64,000 nt of DNA from Tricholomella constricta (GCA_013368375.1 JAACJP010000011.1:955866-1019865); one strand, 5' to 3'; positions 11,001-21,686 are shown, numbered from the stretch's first letter. The notes: generated by a model not told the origin, from the letters alone. Numbers and translations are program-made.

Positions 11001-12068
11001 TTTCCAGTCCGCGGTATCGGTGGGCGATGGCGCTCAATCTGTTTACTTTTTTGCGTGAGTTTTCCAAGTCCCTGCTCCACCATCAGCGCGTGTGGGACGT
11101 GATCTGTGTCATCGGAACAACCTCGGCAATCGATTCCTGTAGGGCTTCCGTCAGTTGGGCTACCTGGAGTTGGAAGTCGGCCTCCGTTTGTATGGGCTGC
11201 GGTGGGGCAAAGTCGCGGGCCGTGATCTTGGATTCCAGGTTTTCGCTGAATGCCGTCCAATCCGTCATGCGGTAGTTCCTGGTCGGTTCCGTCGGATGCT
11301 TCTTAATCGGGATGTCGAATATCGAGGCGATGGGTAGGTGGTCAGTGCACGGTCCCTGGAGCACTGGTATCGTTTCACATCTCGTGTGGTAGTCTTCCAG
11401 GTTCCCGCTACAGAAATGTTATCCGGTCTGGTCCAATTTTTTGAGCGCCTAGCCTGCAGCGTCGGCATTCCTCTGGGCAGAATCATTACCATGTCAAACT
11501 CGGCGAGCATTTCTATTAGGATCTGCGCGTTTCTCGTTGCTTGCGCTGTGAACAGGTGGTGATTGCGCGCTTCGTCCCAGAGTGGATCGTGTCGATTAAA
11601 GTCGCCTGCCCAAATCATGTAGTCGTTTCCTCGTTCGCAGTACTTGTGGCGGTTCGTTTCGATGAAGTCGTTGAGCGCGTCGAGGTTCCGGGAGTGAGTA
11701 CAGTCGTTGTATATATTGAATAGTGTCAGCCGGCCAAAATCGCCTCGTAATTGGATCGCCGTTAGGTCGTTGTTATTCGGGAGTGTAATTTGTGACCATG
11801 TGTTCGTGTCGAGGTCCGTATTGACGAGCATCACGGACCTGATAGTACTATCCTTGTCAGTAAGGTGAGAAGTGGGGTATATTACTCGCCAGGCTCTGGA
11901 GGCTCGTGTTTTTCTTTCTGAGTCGATGTATGGTTCTTGTATAATTATAATATCCCATTCTTTCGCGAGTGTGTTGGAGTTCAGGAGGTTGTATTGCGCC
12001 GTTTTCGATTTCGCCAGGTTTTGTTGTAGAATTCGCAGTCGTTTCGTTGTGGGATCTGGTTCCATCAT
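8017..12068 (-). pseudogene. LINE ORF2: endonuclease, reverse transcriptase, RNase H
   Basis: Pieces in order from the start codon at 12066-12068: APE-type endonuclease (IIIQEPYID, WAGDFNRHDPLWDE), broken by a frameshift near 11425 and resuming with TDHLPIAS; RT (AYRLIALLNTLAKLL, TQFGGRPGRMTTDSL, catalytic FVDD at 9940-9951); and RNase H (IYTDGWGYKGQAGAAA, TFEAEAVG, ALDNQR, WISGHSGADGNELVDKAA), then CEQCEDDVVETLWHFLYQC. In-frame TGA codons interrupt it near 11080 (before WWSRDLEN), near 10159 (before KRQVPEAY) and near 9580 (before PSTGIKPEFM). Its ATG overlaps the ORF1 stop as TAATG, an arrangement that suggests termination-reinitiation. Confidence 0.9.
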
Positions 12069-13858
12069 TAGTTACTTACCGGGTTGTTCCCTCGATAATG
12101 TGGTTCCATGGATGGCGATCTAGAGGCCCTCTGACTGGCGTTCGGTCCTGTAGCTGGGGGGGCTAAGCTCGAGTTGTTTTTGACCTGCATCCATTGGACG
12201 GTCTGGCTGGGGGCAGGCGTCGGTTGGCTGAGGGTCGGGACGAGACTGACTTCGCGGCTAGGTGGCGGTTCGCGACCCGTTTGTTTCTGGCGTTGGCTTT
12301 GCTGGGCTTGTACCGTTGGATTAGCGTAGGCTGGCTTGGGGGGCGTAGACCTGGGCACTGTCGCATGGGTCCATGGCTCCTCGGTGGGGAAGTAGGGCAT
12401 CGCGTTCTCGGGCATTCTTGCGTTAAGCTCGTCCCGCTTCTTCTTGTAGATTGGGCAGTGTCGTCTGTCGCCGCTAATGTGTCCTCTTCGTCCACAGGGG
12501 ATGCAGTAGATTTGTTCGCTGTTACAGTCGCGCGCCGAGTGACCATCGTCGCCACACCGTCCGCAGTAGGTCACGCTCCTGTGGCACGCATTTGCTAAGT
12601 GGTCCCAGTCTTGACATTTGTAGCAGCGGAGCGGTTCCTTGTGGTCCTTCTCGACGCTAATCCTTTCGCCGAGGATGAACAAACCCCTTACGGCCAGTTC
12701 GTTAGCTACCGTTTGGTCGTATAGTCGTATCGCTAAGTGGGCCGACTGTTGTCCGGGTGATCTTCTTTCCTTGGGCTTGATCCACTTCAGAGAGGCGATG
12801 GCTCCTGGTGGTATCCTGTTATTCTCAAGTACAGAATCACGATGGTCAGCAAGCGACGGGTCGAACTCGACTGACACAAATTTGGCAATCATGTTGAACG
12901 TACATCTCTGGAGCATAGCTCCAGTGCTGAGTCCATTCGAGAAGTCACTTGCATGGTCGTTGATCCATTTCGCCGCCGCCTTGGTGTTGGTCTCGAAAAG
13001 GATGCCGCCGTTTACTAGTCATCGGGCTGCGCATATGGTGTGTTTTGATGTAATGTCGACCATGGCGATGGCGGTGTTAGCTTTGTTCACGAGTTCGGCG
13101 AGGCTGCATTCTTTGAGGTTCGTGTTGTCGGCATCATAGTCCACGTCGACGAGTAGCTGTCGCATCTTGATGGCTTCTCTGGCGCGCGTTCGAGGGTCGA
13201 TATTTCCGTTCATGGTGAATGGTACTTGGCTGGCGTTGGGTTTACTGGCGAGGGCATCCCTGTAGGATGTTACTGTCTTCTCTATGGTCCGGGCTGTTTC
13301 TTGAATCTCCGAGCTGGCTTGTTTCGCTTGTTCGTGGGATGTAGTGGTAGCGTCGATCAAGTCCGTTCGAAGGTCAGCGACTGTGGATTCGATAAGCGAT
13401 TTCATCTCCCTTCGGTTCTGCTCTAGCTGCTTGTTGATCTCCCGAGATACTTCGTCCTTCAGTACGTTGTGGTCCAGTGTTCCCACCAAGTAGGCGCAGG
13501 CGAGGATCGCGTTGTGGTTGTCCGGGTTGTCGACTATCCCCTCGTGGTTGGCTAGAACGTGCAATATGTTCGACAGTGTCGTAGCATTGGGCTTCCCGGG
13601 CGCACGAATCATCCCTAGGGTGCGGAGGTGCTTCTCACTCAACTGTGTATTATGACGTAGGGCTTCCTCGCCGTTCTCACTGTCCTCCTTGTCCATTTCA
13701 TCCGACCACGCCTGACTTCCTTTATCTGGGTTTTCTTTAGCGGGTTTTTTCAGGAGAGAGTCCTCCAGTGTGGTCTGTTTCGCGTTCGCTTTTGCTGCAG
13801 TCGCTGTTGTTCTGGTTCTAGTCATCGGTGTCGGTTTTGGGGGTTGGCTGGGCGCCAT
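12068..13858 (-). pseudogene. LINE ORF1: nucleic-acid-binding gag-like protein, frameshifted
   Basis: The N-terminal piece 13019-13858 has a low-complexity start and a long helical, probably coiled-coil, region (KDEVSREINKQLEQNRREMK). The C-terminal piece 12068-12916 has CCHC knuckles (CYKCQDWDHLANAC, CGRCGDDGHSARDC, CIPCGRRGHISG). Between them (12917-13018) the frame continues as NGGILFETNTKAAAKWINDH, shifted relative to the upstream piece near 13019, so one indel breaks an ORF of about 590 codons. The stop TAA at 12068-12070 overlaps the ORF2 start by one base. Confidence 0.85.
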
Positions 13859-14048
13859 TTGCGCCTTCTTAGAGTGGGGAGGGGGGTTTAAAACTCTCTT
13901 GGTAGGCCTTAGATAGTGGTATAGTAGATTTTACGGAGGGAGTAGTCTAGCGGAGGGCTGCTACGTCGTATTCGACGTTGCTGCCGCTGTGCCAAAATTC
14001 CGGGGTCCTAGGGGTGCCACGTGGTCCGGAGCCAAGAGAGTTTTTTTT
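13859..14048 (-). other. LINE 5' untranslated region
   Basis: About 190 bp between the ORF1 start and the right target duplication, with no ORF. The extreme 5' end reads eight A on the minus strand (14041-14048), which could be untemplated bases added at insertion. Confidence 0.5.
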
Positions 14049-14062
14049 CAAATGGACATCCT
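14049..14062. repeat. LINE target-site duplication, right copy
   Basis: caaatggacatcct; see the left copy at 7534-7547. Confidence 0.85.
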
Positions 14063-14534
14063 ATCCCCTTTCACAATACACATCCTCTCAGAGTTCCATG
14101 GCTCTTTAAACGTCATTGGTGGGGCCCTTTCGACGATATTTACGACTCAAGCTGATGGCATGAAAACAGAGTCCTCTGTCTTCAAAAGCACTTGGAGGAT
14201 GCGAAACATGTGTTTCAAAACACAAACACACCTCGCATCGGTGCGTCCTCGAGTCAACGCAGTGATGCACCGCGTCCAAAAATTCGTCGAACAATCGAGT
14301 CTTGCGGAATGTTACGACCAAGCCCAGCAAGACATGCGTTCCTTGGAGTGGCGCTTCAAACAGTGGACGGCCGAGCTGTCGCTCGGGCAGCAAGTCCTTC
14401 TGGGCCTCATTGCAATCGCGATGCTCATGCTATATCTCATCTTGACTTTTCCTGGCAAGTCTCGCCCGGCCAACGGACCCGTCAGGGTGCGTTTGGCTAA
14501 GGAGGCACTCAATGCGACAACGACAGAGGACTGA
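14052..14534 (+). CDS. Hypothetical small membrane protein (160 aa)
   Basis: Open frame from an ATG inside the LINE target duplication to TGA at 14532-14534. The C-terminal part has a helical stretch (YDQAQQDMRSLEWRFKQW) followed by a hydrophobic segment (VLLGLIAIAMLMLYLIL, about residues 134-150) and a short basic tail, so it could be a single-pass membrane protein. The left target copy has ACG where this copy has ATG, so the first ATG may not be original; MKTESSVF at 14160 is an alternative start. Family not recognised, and chance is not excluded. Confidence 0.3.
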   Translation: MDILSPFTIHILSEFHGSLNVIGGALSTIFTTQADGMKTESSVFKSTWRMRNMCFKTQTHLASVRPRVNAVMHRVQKFVEQSSLAECYDQAQQDMRSLEWRFKQWTAELSLGQQVLLGLIAIAMLMLYLILTFPGKSRPANGPVRVRLAKEALNATTTED

Positions 14535-14956
14535 TGCCTGCTTCAGCTGCTGCGAGATGGAATATGCAACATTTTACTTATATGCCCTATCACTTTCATT
14601 CTTTATGCGGCGCCTCGTGCCTGTATTATCTCACTTATGCACCCGGTACCTACTTGGACTCTTCCTATACCCATCCTTTTGGTCCCCCAAACGTCAAACT
14701 TGTTGTACTCAATAGTTTATGTCGAATCCAATCACCTCCCACAAAAGTCGTACTCTTAGACTCGAACCAGTATTTACCTGCGGACCTGATGTTGAAATCA
14801 AAGGGTCGTTTGATCACATACCTATTTTGCGGTAGCGTTGATCGACTGTCACTGTCGTTAACTCTCGCAACTTCTTTAGGGGCTGGTATGAGTCTATCGT
14901 AACCGGTATAGTTAGTAGTCTACAAAATCAACTTTGGAAAAACGTTTCCTTTTATT
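14535..14956. other. No gene seen
   Basis: About 420 bp with no convincing ORF or repeat on either strand. Confidence 0.4.
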
Positions 14957-15660
14957 CTACAGTGATTCAAACGCAGCAGCAATCACAGCCTTCTGCTGCA
15001 CGGCATAAAGCTTCCCAATTCCAGACGCAGGCAGCGCGCTCTCCTTCCATCCCCGATACTCCAATGTGCCATCATAATCAATTGCCTCAAACACCGGCTG
15101 AATCCTACTCGCCACATGCGTGTACGATCCCTGGTTCTTCGGTTCCTCTTGGAGGTAGAAGATCTCGTCAGTGCGGGTGTATCTTTGCAAAGTCTCCGTG
15201 AGTTTATTGAAGGGAAACAGCGAGAGCTCTTCGATGCAAACGAAGGCAACGTCGTCATTCAGTCCGCGTGCTTCGCGCTCCTTGATGAGGTCGTAGTAAA
15301 TCTTTCTCAACACAAGAACGACGCGCTTGACCTGGCTTGCATCCGCGATGGGATCATGGGATCATCAAGGACTGGTTGGAAGCGGCTGCCCTTGCTGAGT
15401 TCCGAGATCGAGAAGCCTGGGTAGCACAGTCAGATCGGCACGCCGTGTCATGGTAAGTGGGTGCAGCCTACCGATAAACGCAAGAGCCCCTTCCATGCAG
15501 CATCAGCAAGGGGCTTGCGGAAGTTCCTCTTGATTTGCCGCCTCAAAAGATAGAAATGCTGCGCAGGGGTGGTCGGGAAGACGACATGCATGTCAAAGTT
15601 TGGGGGTTCATTGTTGGGCTTGGGCACATAAGGATCATCGGACAACTGATAAAAAAGCAA
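14957..15660 (-). pseudogene. 2-oxoglutarate dehydrogenase E1 C-terminal fragment
   Basis: The minus strand encodes the last part of an E1 component of the 2-oxoglutarate/2-oxoadipate dehydrogenase type (thiamine-dependent, mitochondrial, TCA or lysine catabolism). The first piece has [20 protein letters not shown] and RNFRKPL. Then come ELSKGSRFQPVLDDP in another frame, and IADASQVKRVVLVLRKIYYD, EELSLFPFNKLTETLQRY, EEPKNQGSYTHV and a natural C-terminus. It is broken: an 8-bp direct repeat (gatcccat twice, near 15350) shifts the frame, the RKPL region decays after KGLLRL, and about three quarters of a usual E1 (around 1,000 aa) is absent. A possible 55-bp intron (about 15415-15469) suggests a copy of genomic DNA rather than a cDNA. 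Confidence 0.75.
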
Positions 15661-16760
15661 ATCAGCATCAGATCAGAGGCCTCGACGTTAAGGTTTCGGG
15701 CACACCTTAAGCATTCTCTCGATACGGGAGGAAAATGTTCCAGACCGGCACCGTCCAGACCGTGAGGGAGAAGCAGAACGATTCTGCTTTGCTTAAGCCA
15801 TTTCGCTGCAGACTAATTAGTCATAGACCTAAGGATTTTGACGATACCATGTTTTACTTTCTGCAGAAACCACGTAGGTATCAATAATAACCTGCGCACC
15901 ATTGAAGAAGTTGCCAAACTGAAGCCACATTGTTAATTTGAAATATTTATTACTTGGAATGAACTGCTCCCAGATTGGCAAGATATTGGGTCGTTCCCAA
16001 CTTGTGCCATATTCAAACTGGACGACATGGTCAATTCAACTAGAACACCGCTGTTTCTGAATAGACTTACCCTGAGTACAGCCATCTCATTCAGTAGATT
16101 AAGGGTGGTCACAAGAGACAATGAGCAATGGACAACACGAACCATATCGCTCCTCCGCAAGTGTAAACCCATCCCGGCAAAGCTGTTTTTCCCGGTTATC
16201 ACTTGTGCTGACCGCCTTCTGCGACCAGTGTTCTCCTGATAAGTAATGAATCAGTAACTGAACCTTACACCGCGGGGGGAAGCCCAAAACATCGGAGATT
16301 TCATTTTGAATATATTTTAATAATGGATCTAATATCAAATAAATTCAACATATATCCGAAATTTCAAAATATATCCGACGCTTATATGGGCTTATGCCCG
16401 CAGTGTTATTCATGAAATGAGGCAACGCACTCGAGCGCGCCAACTTCAATCTCTAGTAGAGATTGAAGTCAATAACATGTATGCACACACTCCAATAGTC
16501 ACGTTATCGTCCGATTGCTCGGACGACAACGTGATCAGATGGACGTACACATGCACATGACCATCCAATAGCCGATTGGTAATCATTGATAGTACCAGAA
16601 TGCAGAACCAAACATCATCACTGATTATCAAAATTGATCCAACATTTTCCCACACTGCGCTCTTGGAGTAGGAAGACCAAGTTCTATAAATAGAACTTGG
16701 AACACATGTACGCTATCCTGCCCTAACGTTCTAATTCCTGTGCACAACACTAACTATGAT
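15661..16760. other. Intergenic region with a cluster of palindromes
   Basis: No convincing ORF. Three strong inverted repeats lie within 260 bp: 16443-16469 (12-bp perfect arms, loop agt), 16499-16534 (15-bp arms with one mismatch, loop attgct) and 16677-16700 (10-bp perfect arms around taaa, containing a TATAAATA string). Confidence 0.6.
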
Positions 16761-17463
16761 TTACTCGATCTGCCTCCAGTTCTGGACATGGCCGCCATAG
16801 TAGATGCGCATAAAGTGCACCGATGGCTTGGCATGATCACGGACCATGTCTTCCCCCGGCGCATTTCGTTTATGGGGGTAATAGACGAAGTGGGGGACCA
16901 CGTGAACATTTATACGATCCACTCGCAGCTGATGACACCAGGGCATAGGAAATCCCATTAGGCCCACATCTGCACCGTTGACCAAGACATTGGCAGGTGC
17001 AATTAGAACCGGGACCGGCAGTGGAGCGTGACTGCGACCTTGGTCATGAACATCGACAAATCCTAGGGCAGGGTCGATAATCCAATCTGCTCCATTCATG
17101 ACCTGTGATTGAGTGACAAGGACACCCTGGCCCAATCCAACACAAACATGAAGCAGGCGGCGGGGACCAAAGCCCTCAGGAAGGCCCATGTTGTTGAATT
17201 CAATGTCTATCTGGCGCTGTTGGTCGGTAAACAATCCAGAAGCGCCAATGAACTTCCTTGATGGCATAGGTAGAGAACCTGGAAAACTCGCAATCAGCCT
17301 CAGGTTGTCATGAGAGAAATGACCGACACTAGTGTGACTGGAGAAGCTGACCGCCACAATAACATCGACTGAAGTCTGAGGACGAATAGGACCTAGATAT
17401 ACGAGTACTCACGTTCAGAGAAACGGTGGTGGTTACTGTCTTCTTCGAAGCAAAGTCGAGAGG
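16761..17463 (-). CDS. Hypothetical protein, partial model with two exons
   Basis: The open frame 16761-17357 extends upstream in frame to a plausible acceptor at 17375/17376. A further open exon 17413-17463 (PLDFASKKTVTTTVSLN) is bounded by cttcag and gtgagt splice signals. The intervening 37-bp intron is unusually short, and the start codon is not identified. The protein includes VLIAPANVLVNGADVGLMGF and a histidine/proline-rich C-terminus (HVVPHFVYYPHKRNAPGED). I do not recognise the family. A resemblance to PAAR-like repeat proteins is only superficial. Confidence 0.35.
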
Positions 17464-18084
17464 CTGAAGATGAAAGAAACGACACCAGATTTGCAATATT
17501 TATGCAAGGCTATTACAATAACTTGAACGAGACAGGGCTGTTCTCGAACGGAAGCACTTGGAAAAACAAAAGATTGGAATCGATGGATGGGATGGATGGA
17601 TAGAATTATGTGGCCAGCATTCCTTTGTTGTGTCAAGGTCCATTCTATCAGAACCGTGGCGTGGCAAGTCAGCAATAGTGTGGCGCGCCATCTCCGTAAG
17701 AATCACCTAAAAACAATCACCCTTCGGAGAATTCCCGGACAGGAACACAAAGGGAACAAGCAATAGTAAAAAACCTCGATCCCATTGTTCGTATTTGAAA
17801 CACATTGGTTGATTTGTTATCTTTTTCTTGTCTTTTTCTGTGCCTTTAGTGCGACCAATATATCAGTGACGGTACGGCTAGCCATCGACACCTACGTGAA
17901 TAGGAGCGCTTGTGTTTTCATGAATCATGAACGGACAATCCTTGTTGCCGAGGTGCAGTGGCACAGACTAGTACAATAGTTCCCCTTCGAATCACGGCTG
18001 GGATATAAACTGTCACGTCCATGTTGACACGCCCGGCGTATTTAAACTCTCTGCCACGCAGCTGCATCATTACCGCCTCCCACT
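17464..18084. other. Intergenic region upstream of the gene at 18085
   Basis: No convincing ORF. A TATA-like gtatttaaa near 18038, about 45 bp before the start codon, may serve the plus-strand gene at 18085. Confidence 0.4.
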
Positions 18085-18800
18085 ATGGGCCATTCCAACC
18101 AACCCTCTACGTTCCAACCTCGAACCCCTCCGCGGCGTGGAGAGACTTATGAGATGACGGAGTTTCTTGAAGAGCTCGCGATTGAGGTCAAATTTTCGAT
18201 AGACCGAGTCAGGAGCGTGCTCGCGAGCCAGTATGGCTCGGTCGAGAACGGTATCATAGCGGTCAAAAACACACGGGCAGAGAGCGAGAGAGCCAGGAAT
18301 ATCCCAGTCGCCGCGCAGATCGGAGTAGGTCGCTCGTGCTCCTGGTCAACTTTTGCGGCGGTCAACTAATTCTACATTGACAGCGTAAACCCCGCGAGGG
18401 CGAGGCCATTCAGGTGACGGAACTGGGCCCGAACCTCTCGATCCGCGTTTTTGAAGGGGACTTGGCACAATATCACTCTTACTCCCTCGACTTTGTCGAC
18501 AAGAGCGGCCAATACATTCGCACTCCCGAAAACATCACTCTTTACTCAGACAGCATTGGCGGCGGCGAAGTCGTGTCCATCGAGGAAAGCTTCGAGAGAC
18601 AAAAGAATGGCTCAACTGAGTTCAAGACGTCTATGGAGCGACTGCGCAAAGGCAACCCCGATCCCAACTGGGAGACCTATATGGTTCCAGAAGGTATCCG
18701 GATCAGAATTAAACAAGAGGGCCACGATGATCGCTTCCTTAACATTCCGACGCGGGGCCCTGCAGTCCTTCATCCCAAGTTCATGCGTTTCCAGGGCTAG
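18085..18800 (+). CDS. Host gene, hypothetical protein (218 aa, two exons)
   Basis: Exon 1 18085-18324, intron 18325-18383 (59 bp, gtaggt...gacag, branch-like ctaat), exon 2 18384-18800. Splicing joins PVAAQIG to RKPREGEAIQVTELGPN in one frame and gives 218 residues. The start context is good (cccactATGGGC) and a TATA-like element lies upstream. The protein has a short proline-rich N-terminus, an amphipathic helix (EFLEELAIEVKFSIDRVRSV), then a mixed charged C-terminal domain ending HPKFMRFQG. No membrane segment or signal peptide. Family not recognised. This is the best intact non-transposon gene in the window. Confidence 0.7.
18325..18383 (+). other. Intron of the gene at 18085
   Basis: 59-bp GT-AG intron. 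Without splicing the first ORF stops at 18369, while splicing joins two frames with no stop. Confidence 0.7.
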
Positions 18801-19212
18801 TTTGTTCAGAGCATAACCGAATTCAATACCCTATTTTTCCCCCCTTTAGCTATCATTCCAGTGTATGTAGTCATCCCTGCTCTTAGTTTACTGCTGCTAT
18901 GTTATATGCTTTGATTGAACGAGGGCATGCCGGGTACGTCGAGGGACTTGCGCAACGTGTCGTCAATCCCCAGTTGTGGCATCGCTTGTCAAGGACGCGG
19001 TGTTGTTTCTGTCGCAATTTCCCTTCGGATGTGTTCCCTCCTAGCGAAGCAATTTGGGGTGCGCATGGATGATGATCCCTTTGAGAGGAGGTGCAGATCC
19101 GAGCCGGGAGTTTGTGTAAGTTGCTGAAGGGCTTCACACCAACACTTTAAAGCCCTGATACGTCCGCGTCAAGTCTCCAGCCATAACATGTCTATGTCAA
19201 CCTTGTGTTCCC
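18801..19212. other. No gene seen
   Basis: About 410 bp between convergent units. No convincing ORF; probably the 3' region of the gene ending at 18800. Confidence 0.4.
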
Positions 19213-20244
19213 TTACAAGATACAAACCCTAAGCAAGAGAATGAAAGACACAAATGCGTCCACCCGAATGTCCCCCCTCAGTCCACGCGCCACACACCCT
19301 TCGGGACAAACACCCACACCACCAGCATCGTAACCAACATGGGCCCACCATTCTGAACACACAGTTACAACCATCAGCGTCAGTGCATTGAAATAAATGT
19401 GCGTCGAAGACCTTGAAGCGCAGTGGTTGGAGGGAGGCAGTACCAAACCGGGAGGACAAGAGTCCGGTGAGGAAGGGCAGGTCAGCGGAGCCGACCATGC
19501 CGATGCCGGTGATCCATCCTATGCAGACGGTCAAGAGCCACCGCGAGAGGACCTTCGAGGAGTGTGAGAGCATGACCGGGAACATGGGCCTCAGAACAAG
19601 TCCAATCAGGGAGACCTGTCGCAAGATGAGCAAGAAGCACGAAAGGAGACAGGCAGGCGCGACTTACGGCGACTGCGTTTCCGATGATGGATGGGACGAA
19701 CTAGATCGTGATTTCGAGTCTACAGACAGGATTAACAGTAGTTATCAGTTGCGAGAAGGTTACATACATGATTGCGATGGATAGTGTAGATGATTACCAC
19801 TAGATGGCCACCGACCTGTGGTATCGTCAATATGTTAAGCCACATGAGACCTATGCGCCCTAGCATAAGGCCTGCCCAACGCATTGATCAGTACTGCAAC
19901 ACAGTTGACACAATCGAACTTACCACCGAGAAAGCCTGACGAGTTATACCCGGCAGAGTTAGTTACACGTCTTTAGTGCTGGTAGTTCAAAATATTAGTA
20001 AAAGGAAAGTCGCACCTCCAACTGTGACTTCGATTCCGATATAGATGACTGCAAAGATGGTTTTTATATGGACGGCCTTGAGACGGAAGAGTTGGCGGTA
20101 TGTATTTTCGCGAGCATGGGGCGGGGAAGGATTGGTTGAATCTGGGGAAGCTTGGCTGCTTTCCGCGAGAAGTTCTGATTGAAAGAAGGGATTGAAATCA
20201 ACAGATGCATGATTTGGCGCAGATAAGCTGTATGGCACGCTCAC
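19213..20244 (-). pseudogene. MFS transporter C-terminal half, degraded
   Basis: The minus strand carries the second half of a fungal major facilitator of the type often annotated as BSC6/fucose-permease-like. The linker and TM7 are at 19987-20244 (RLKAVHIKTIFAVIYIGIEV). Then AGYNSSGFLGG is spliced by a 52-bp intron (gtaagt...gcag) to LMLGRIGLMWLN. Then PIIGNAVAVS and 19229-19633: LRPMFPVMLSHSSKVLSRWL, CIGWITGIGMVGSADLPFL, TGLLSSRFGTASLQPL. Stops and frameshifts separate the pieces, and TM1-6 are absent. Directly upstream lies a P4-ATPase fragment, so two unrelated transporter remnants sit head to tail. Confidence 0.7.
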
Positions 20245-20292
20245 TACATCAACATCACAAATCTCAGGAGAAAGAAAAATTAGAGACCCACC

Positions 20293-21312
20293 TTAGATGA
20301 CCTTGTACGCCAATGAGAGCGTCCTCAGCCCTCCGCTGGCAAACTCTGCTAAATGTCTCTGGTCTGCCTTCAACTCATCCGCACCCTCCTTAAGCCTCTC
20401 ATAGATAACAGTATCCGCACCCTTGCACAATAAAAACATCCACCCATCCTGCTCGTCCAACTTGCGCAACACGACACTCATCCTTTTCCGAGCGCTCGTA
20501 AACTCGAGGATGTTCAACAGCTGGTACCGTTCCAGCTCTTCGCTGAACAGCGTCTGCAGCATCAGCACATCAACGTCGCGCCCCCGGAACACAAATCCAA
20601 CATCTCGCCGCGGCCTACACGAGCACCGCCTCATCCGAACTTTGTGCCTTGTACTCGAGTGAACCTGTCTCGGGGTCAACGCCAGTCAGGACGGTGTGGC
20701 AGAGCGCGAGCACGGAGAAGAAGCCATTAAAGGATTGTGCGTGTGCTGCATCGGGGGAGTTGGGGTCTGCACTGGCAGAGGCTTGGAGGCCTGCGGCGAG
20801 GGTTGCGTCAGAAAAGTGATATATGATTTGCGGGGAGAGCTTGGTGGCGCCGGGGGCAGGCGGTTCGGGGACGGCCGTTGCGAGGTCTTTCTGGTCGTCG
20901 TTGGAGCCTGCTGCGATGGAGGATTCGCCAGAGGACGACGCCGGGAGGGAGGCGGGATTCGCACCTTTCGTCAGGGGTGCGACGGGCTGCACATCTGGGT
21001 GTTTTTCGCGAACCGATTCGGGGTCCCCACGGTACACTTTTCCTGCGATAGAGCATTCGCGGAATATCATCGAGTTCTGGAGATGGTTCAGAAATGTATG
21101 TAAAATGAATACCGGAAACGACGCACCTGAGTCAGGGTAATAACAGCCTTGTCAGAGAAGATATACTCGATCTGGCCAAGGTCATCCGATAAGTTCCATG
21201 AGCGCGCAACGATGGCTTGCCCAGCCTTGTCGTAGCAGGTGTCTGAGTCAAAGTAGATGAATGCCGCCTGACATGTGCGTACAAACTCGATGTCAATGTA
21301 GGATAAAACTAT
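20293..21312 (-). pseudogene. P4-type ATPase (phospholipid flippase) fragment
   Basis: Minus-strand pieces match a DNF/DRS2-like flippase. Exon to 21127 has VLSYIDIEFVRTCQAAFIYF and SWNLSDDLGQIEYIFSDK. Intron 21077-21126 (50 bp, gtgcgt...ccag). Next exon has NSMIFRECSIAGKVYRGD, FFSVLALCHTVLTGVDPETG and EYKAQSSDEAVLV, then TAG where glutamine is expected plus a one-base shift, then DVGFVFRGR, LLNILEFTSARKRMSVVLRK and FLLCKGADTVIYERLK. The phosphorylation motif DKTGT is replaced by DKAVI, which should abolish the catalytic cycle. N- and C-terminal thirds are missing. Retained introns show a genomic, not cDNA, origin. Confidence 0.85.
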
Positions 21313-21321
21313 TTGGAGACC

Positions 21322-21402
21322 CTGTTTCTCAGAGGAACCCGGGTTTCTTTTGGACGCTTGTATGGAAACCCGGGTGCAAGGATTTGAGAAACAAACAAGT
21401 GA
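21322..21402. repeat. Imperfect nested inverted repeat
   Basis: Inner arms acccgggtttc / gaaacccgggt (11 bp, perfect) with an outer arm tgtttctcag / ttgagaaaca (one mismatch): about 80 bp folding on itself. It looks like a small MITE-type hairpin; no target duplication could be assigned. Confidence 0.55.
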
Positions 21403-21454
21403 CGTTGCTGAAAAGTTCTTACCTGTCCTAATGCCACTACCATCTTGATAGTGT

Positions 21455-21570
21455 TGCCGCGAAGTGAATTGAAGTGAAGTGAAGTGACACTTCGTTTCCA
21501 CTTCACTGGAACGAACTGAAAACGAAGTGAACCGGCGAGGCCTCGCGAAGTGAGTACAAACAGTGCGCAA
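21455..21570. repeat. GAAGTG-motif cluster
   Basis: Repeated gaagtga units and their inverse (tcacttc) alternate, with no ORF of note. The motif also recurs in the adjacent direct repeat (gcgaagtgagcac). Confidence 0.55.
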
Positions 21571-21686
21571 ACCAATGGAACTCAGGGCTCAGCGAAGTGA
21601 GCACGGGAAAAGTAGCACGTCGGGCGGAGGCGGCTGATTAGTCAGCCTCGGCCCGACTTTGGAAATGTATTTTGTCGCGAGGTAAA
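21571..21686 (+). repeat. Direct repeat flanking the HSP60 fragment, left copy (116 bp)
   Basis: Starts accaatggaactcaggg and ends gtcgcgaggtaaa. It matches 22614-22738 except for one substitution and 9 missing bases (atattcggg). It contains a small palindrome, ggctga-ttag-tcagcc. The repeats do not start TG or end CA. Confidence 0.85.

Larger units (their letters stand above)
7548..14048 (-). mobile_element. Tad/I-type LINE, full length but decayed
   Basis: Minus-strand non-LTR retrotransposon of about 6.5 kb, ending in a run of 20 T (7548-7567, the poly(A) tail) and flanked by a 14-bp target duplication. It has two ORFs: ORF1 with CCHC knuckles, and ORF2 with APE endonuclease, reverse transcriptase, RNase H and a C-terminal CCHC motif. 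It is inactive: ORF1 has a frameshift, and ORF2 has one frameshift and at least three in-frame TGA codons, each where CGA would fit. It inserted downstream of the host gene ending at 7425. Confidence 0.9.

Noticed and set aside
14041..14048. Second poly(A) tail, hence two tandem LINE insertions
   Set aside because: The eight-base run is at the LINE's 5' end next to the target duplication; the real tail with 20 T is at 7548-7567.
15933..16338. Small ORFs on both strands
   Set aside because: Short, AT-rich, with no motif, splice or start context support.
16761..17357. PAAR-like repeat protein
   Set aside because: Only a loose resemblance of APANVLVNGADVG; length and context do not support it.
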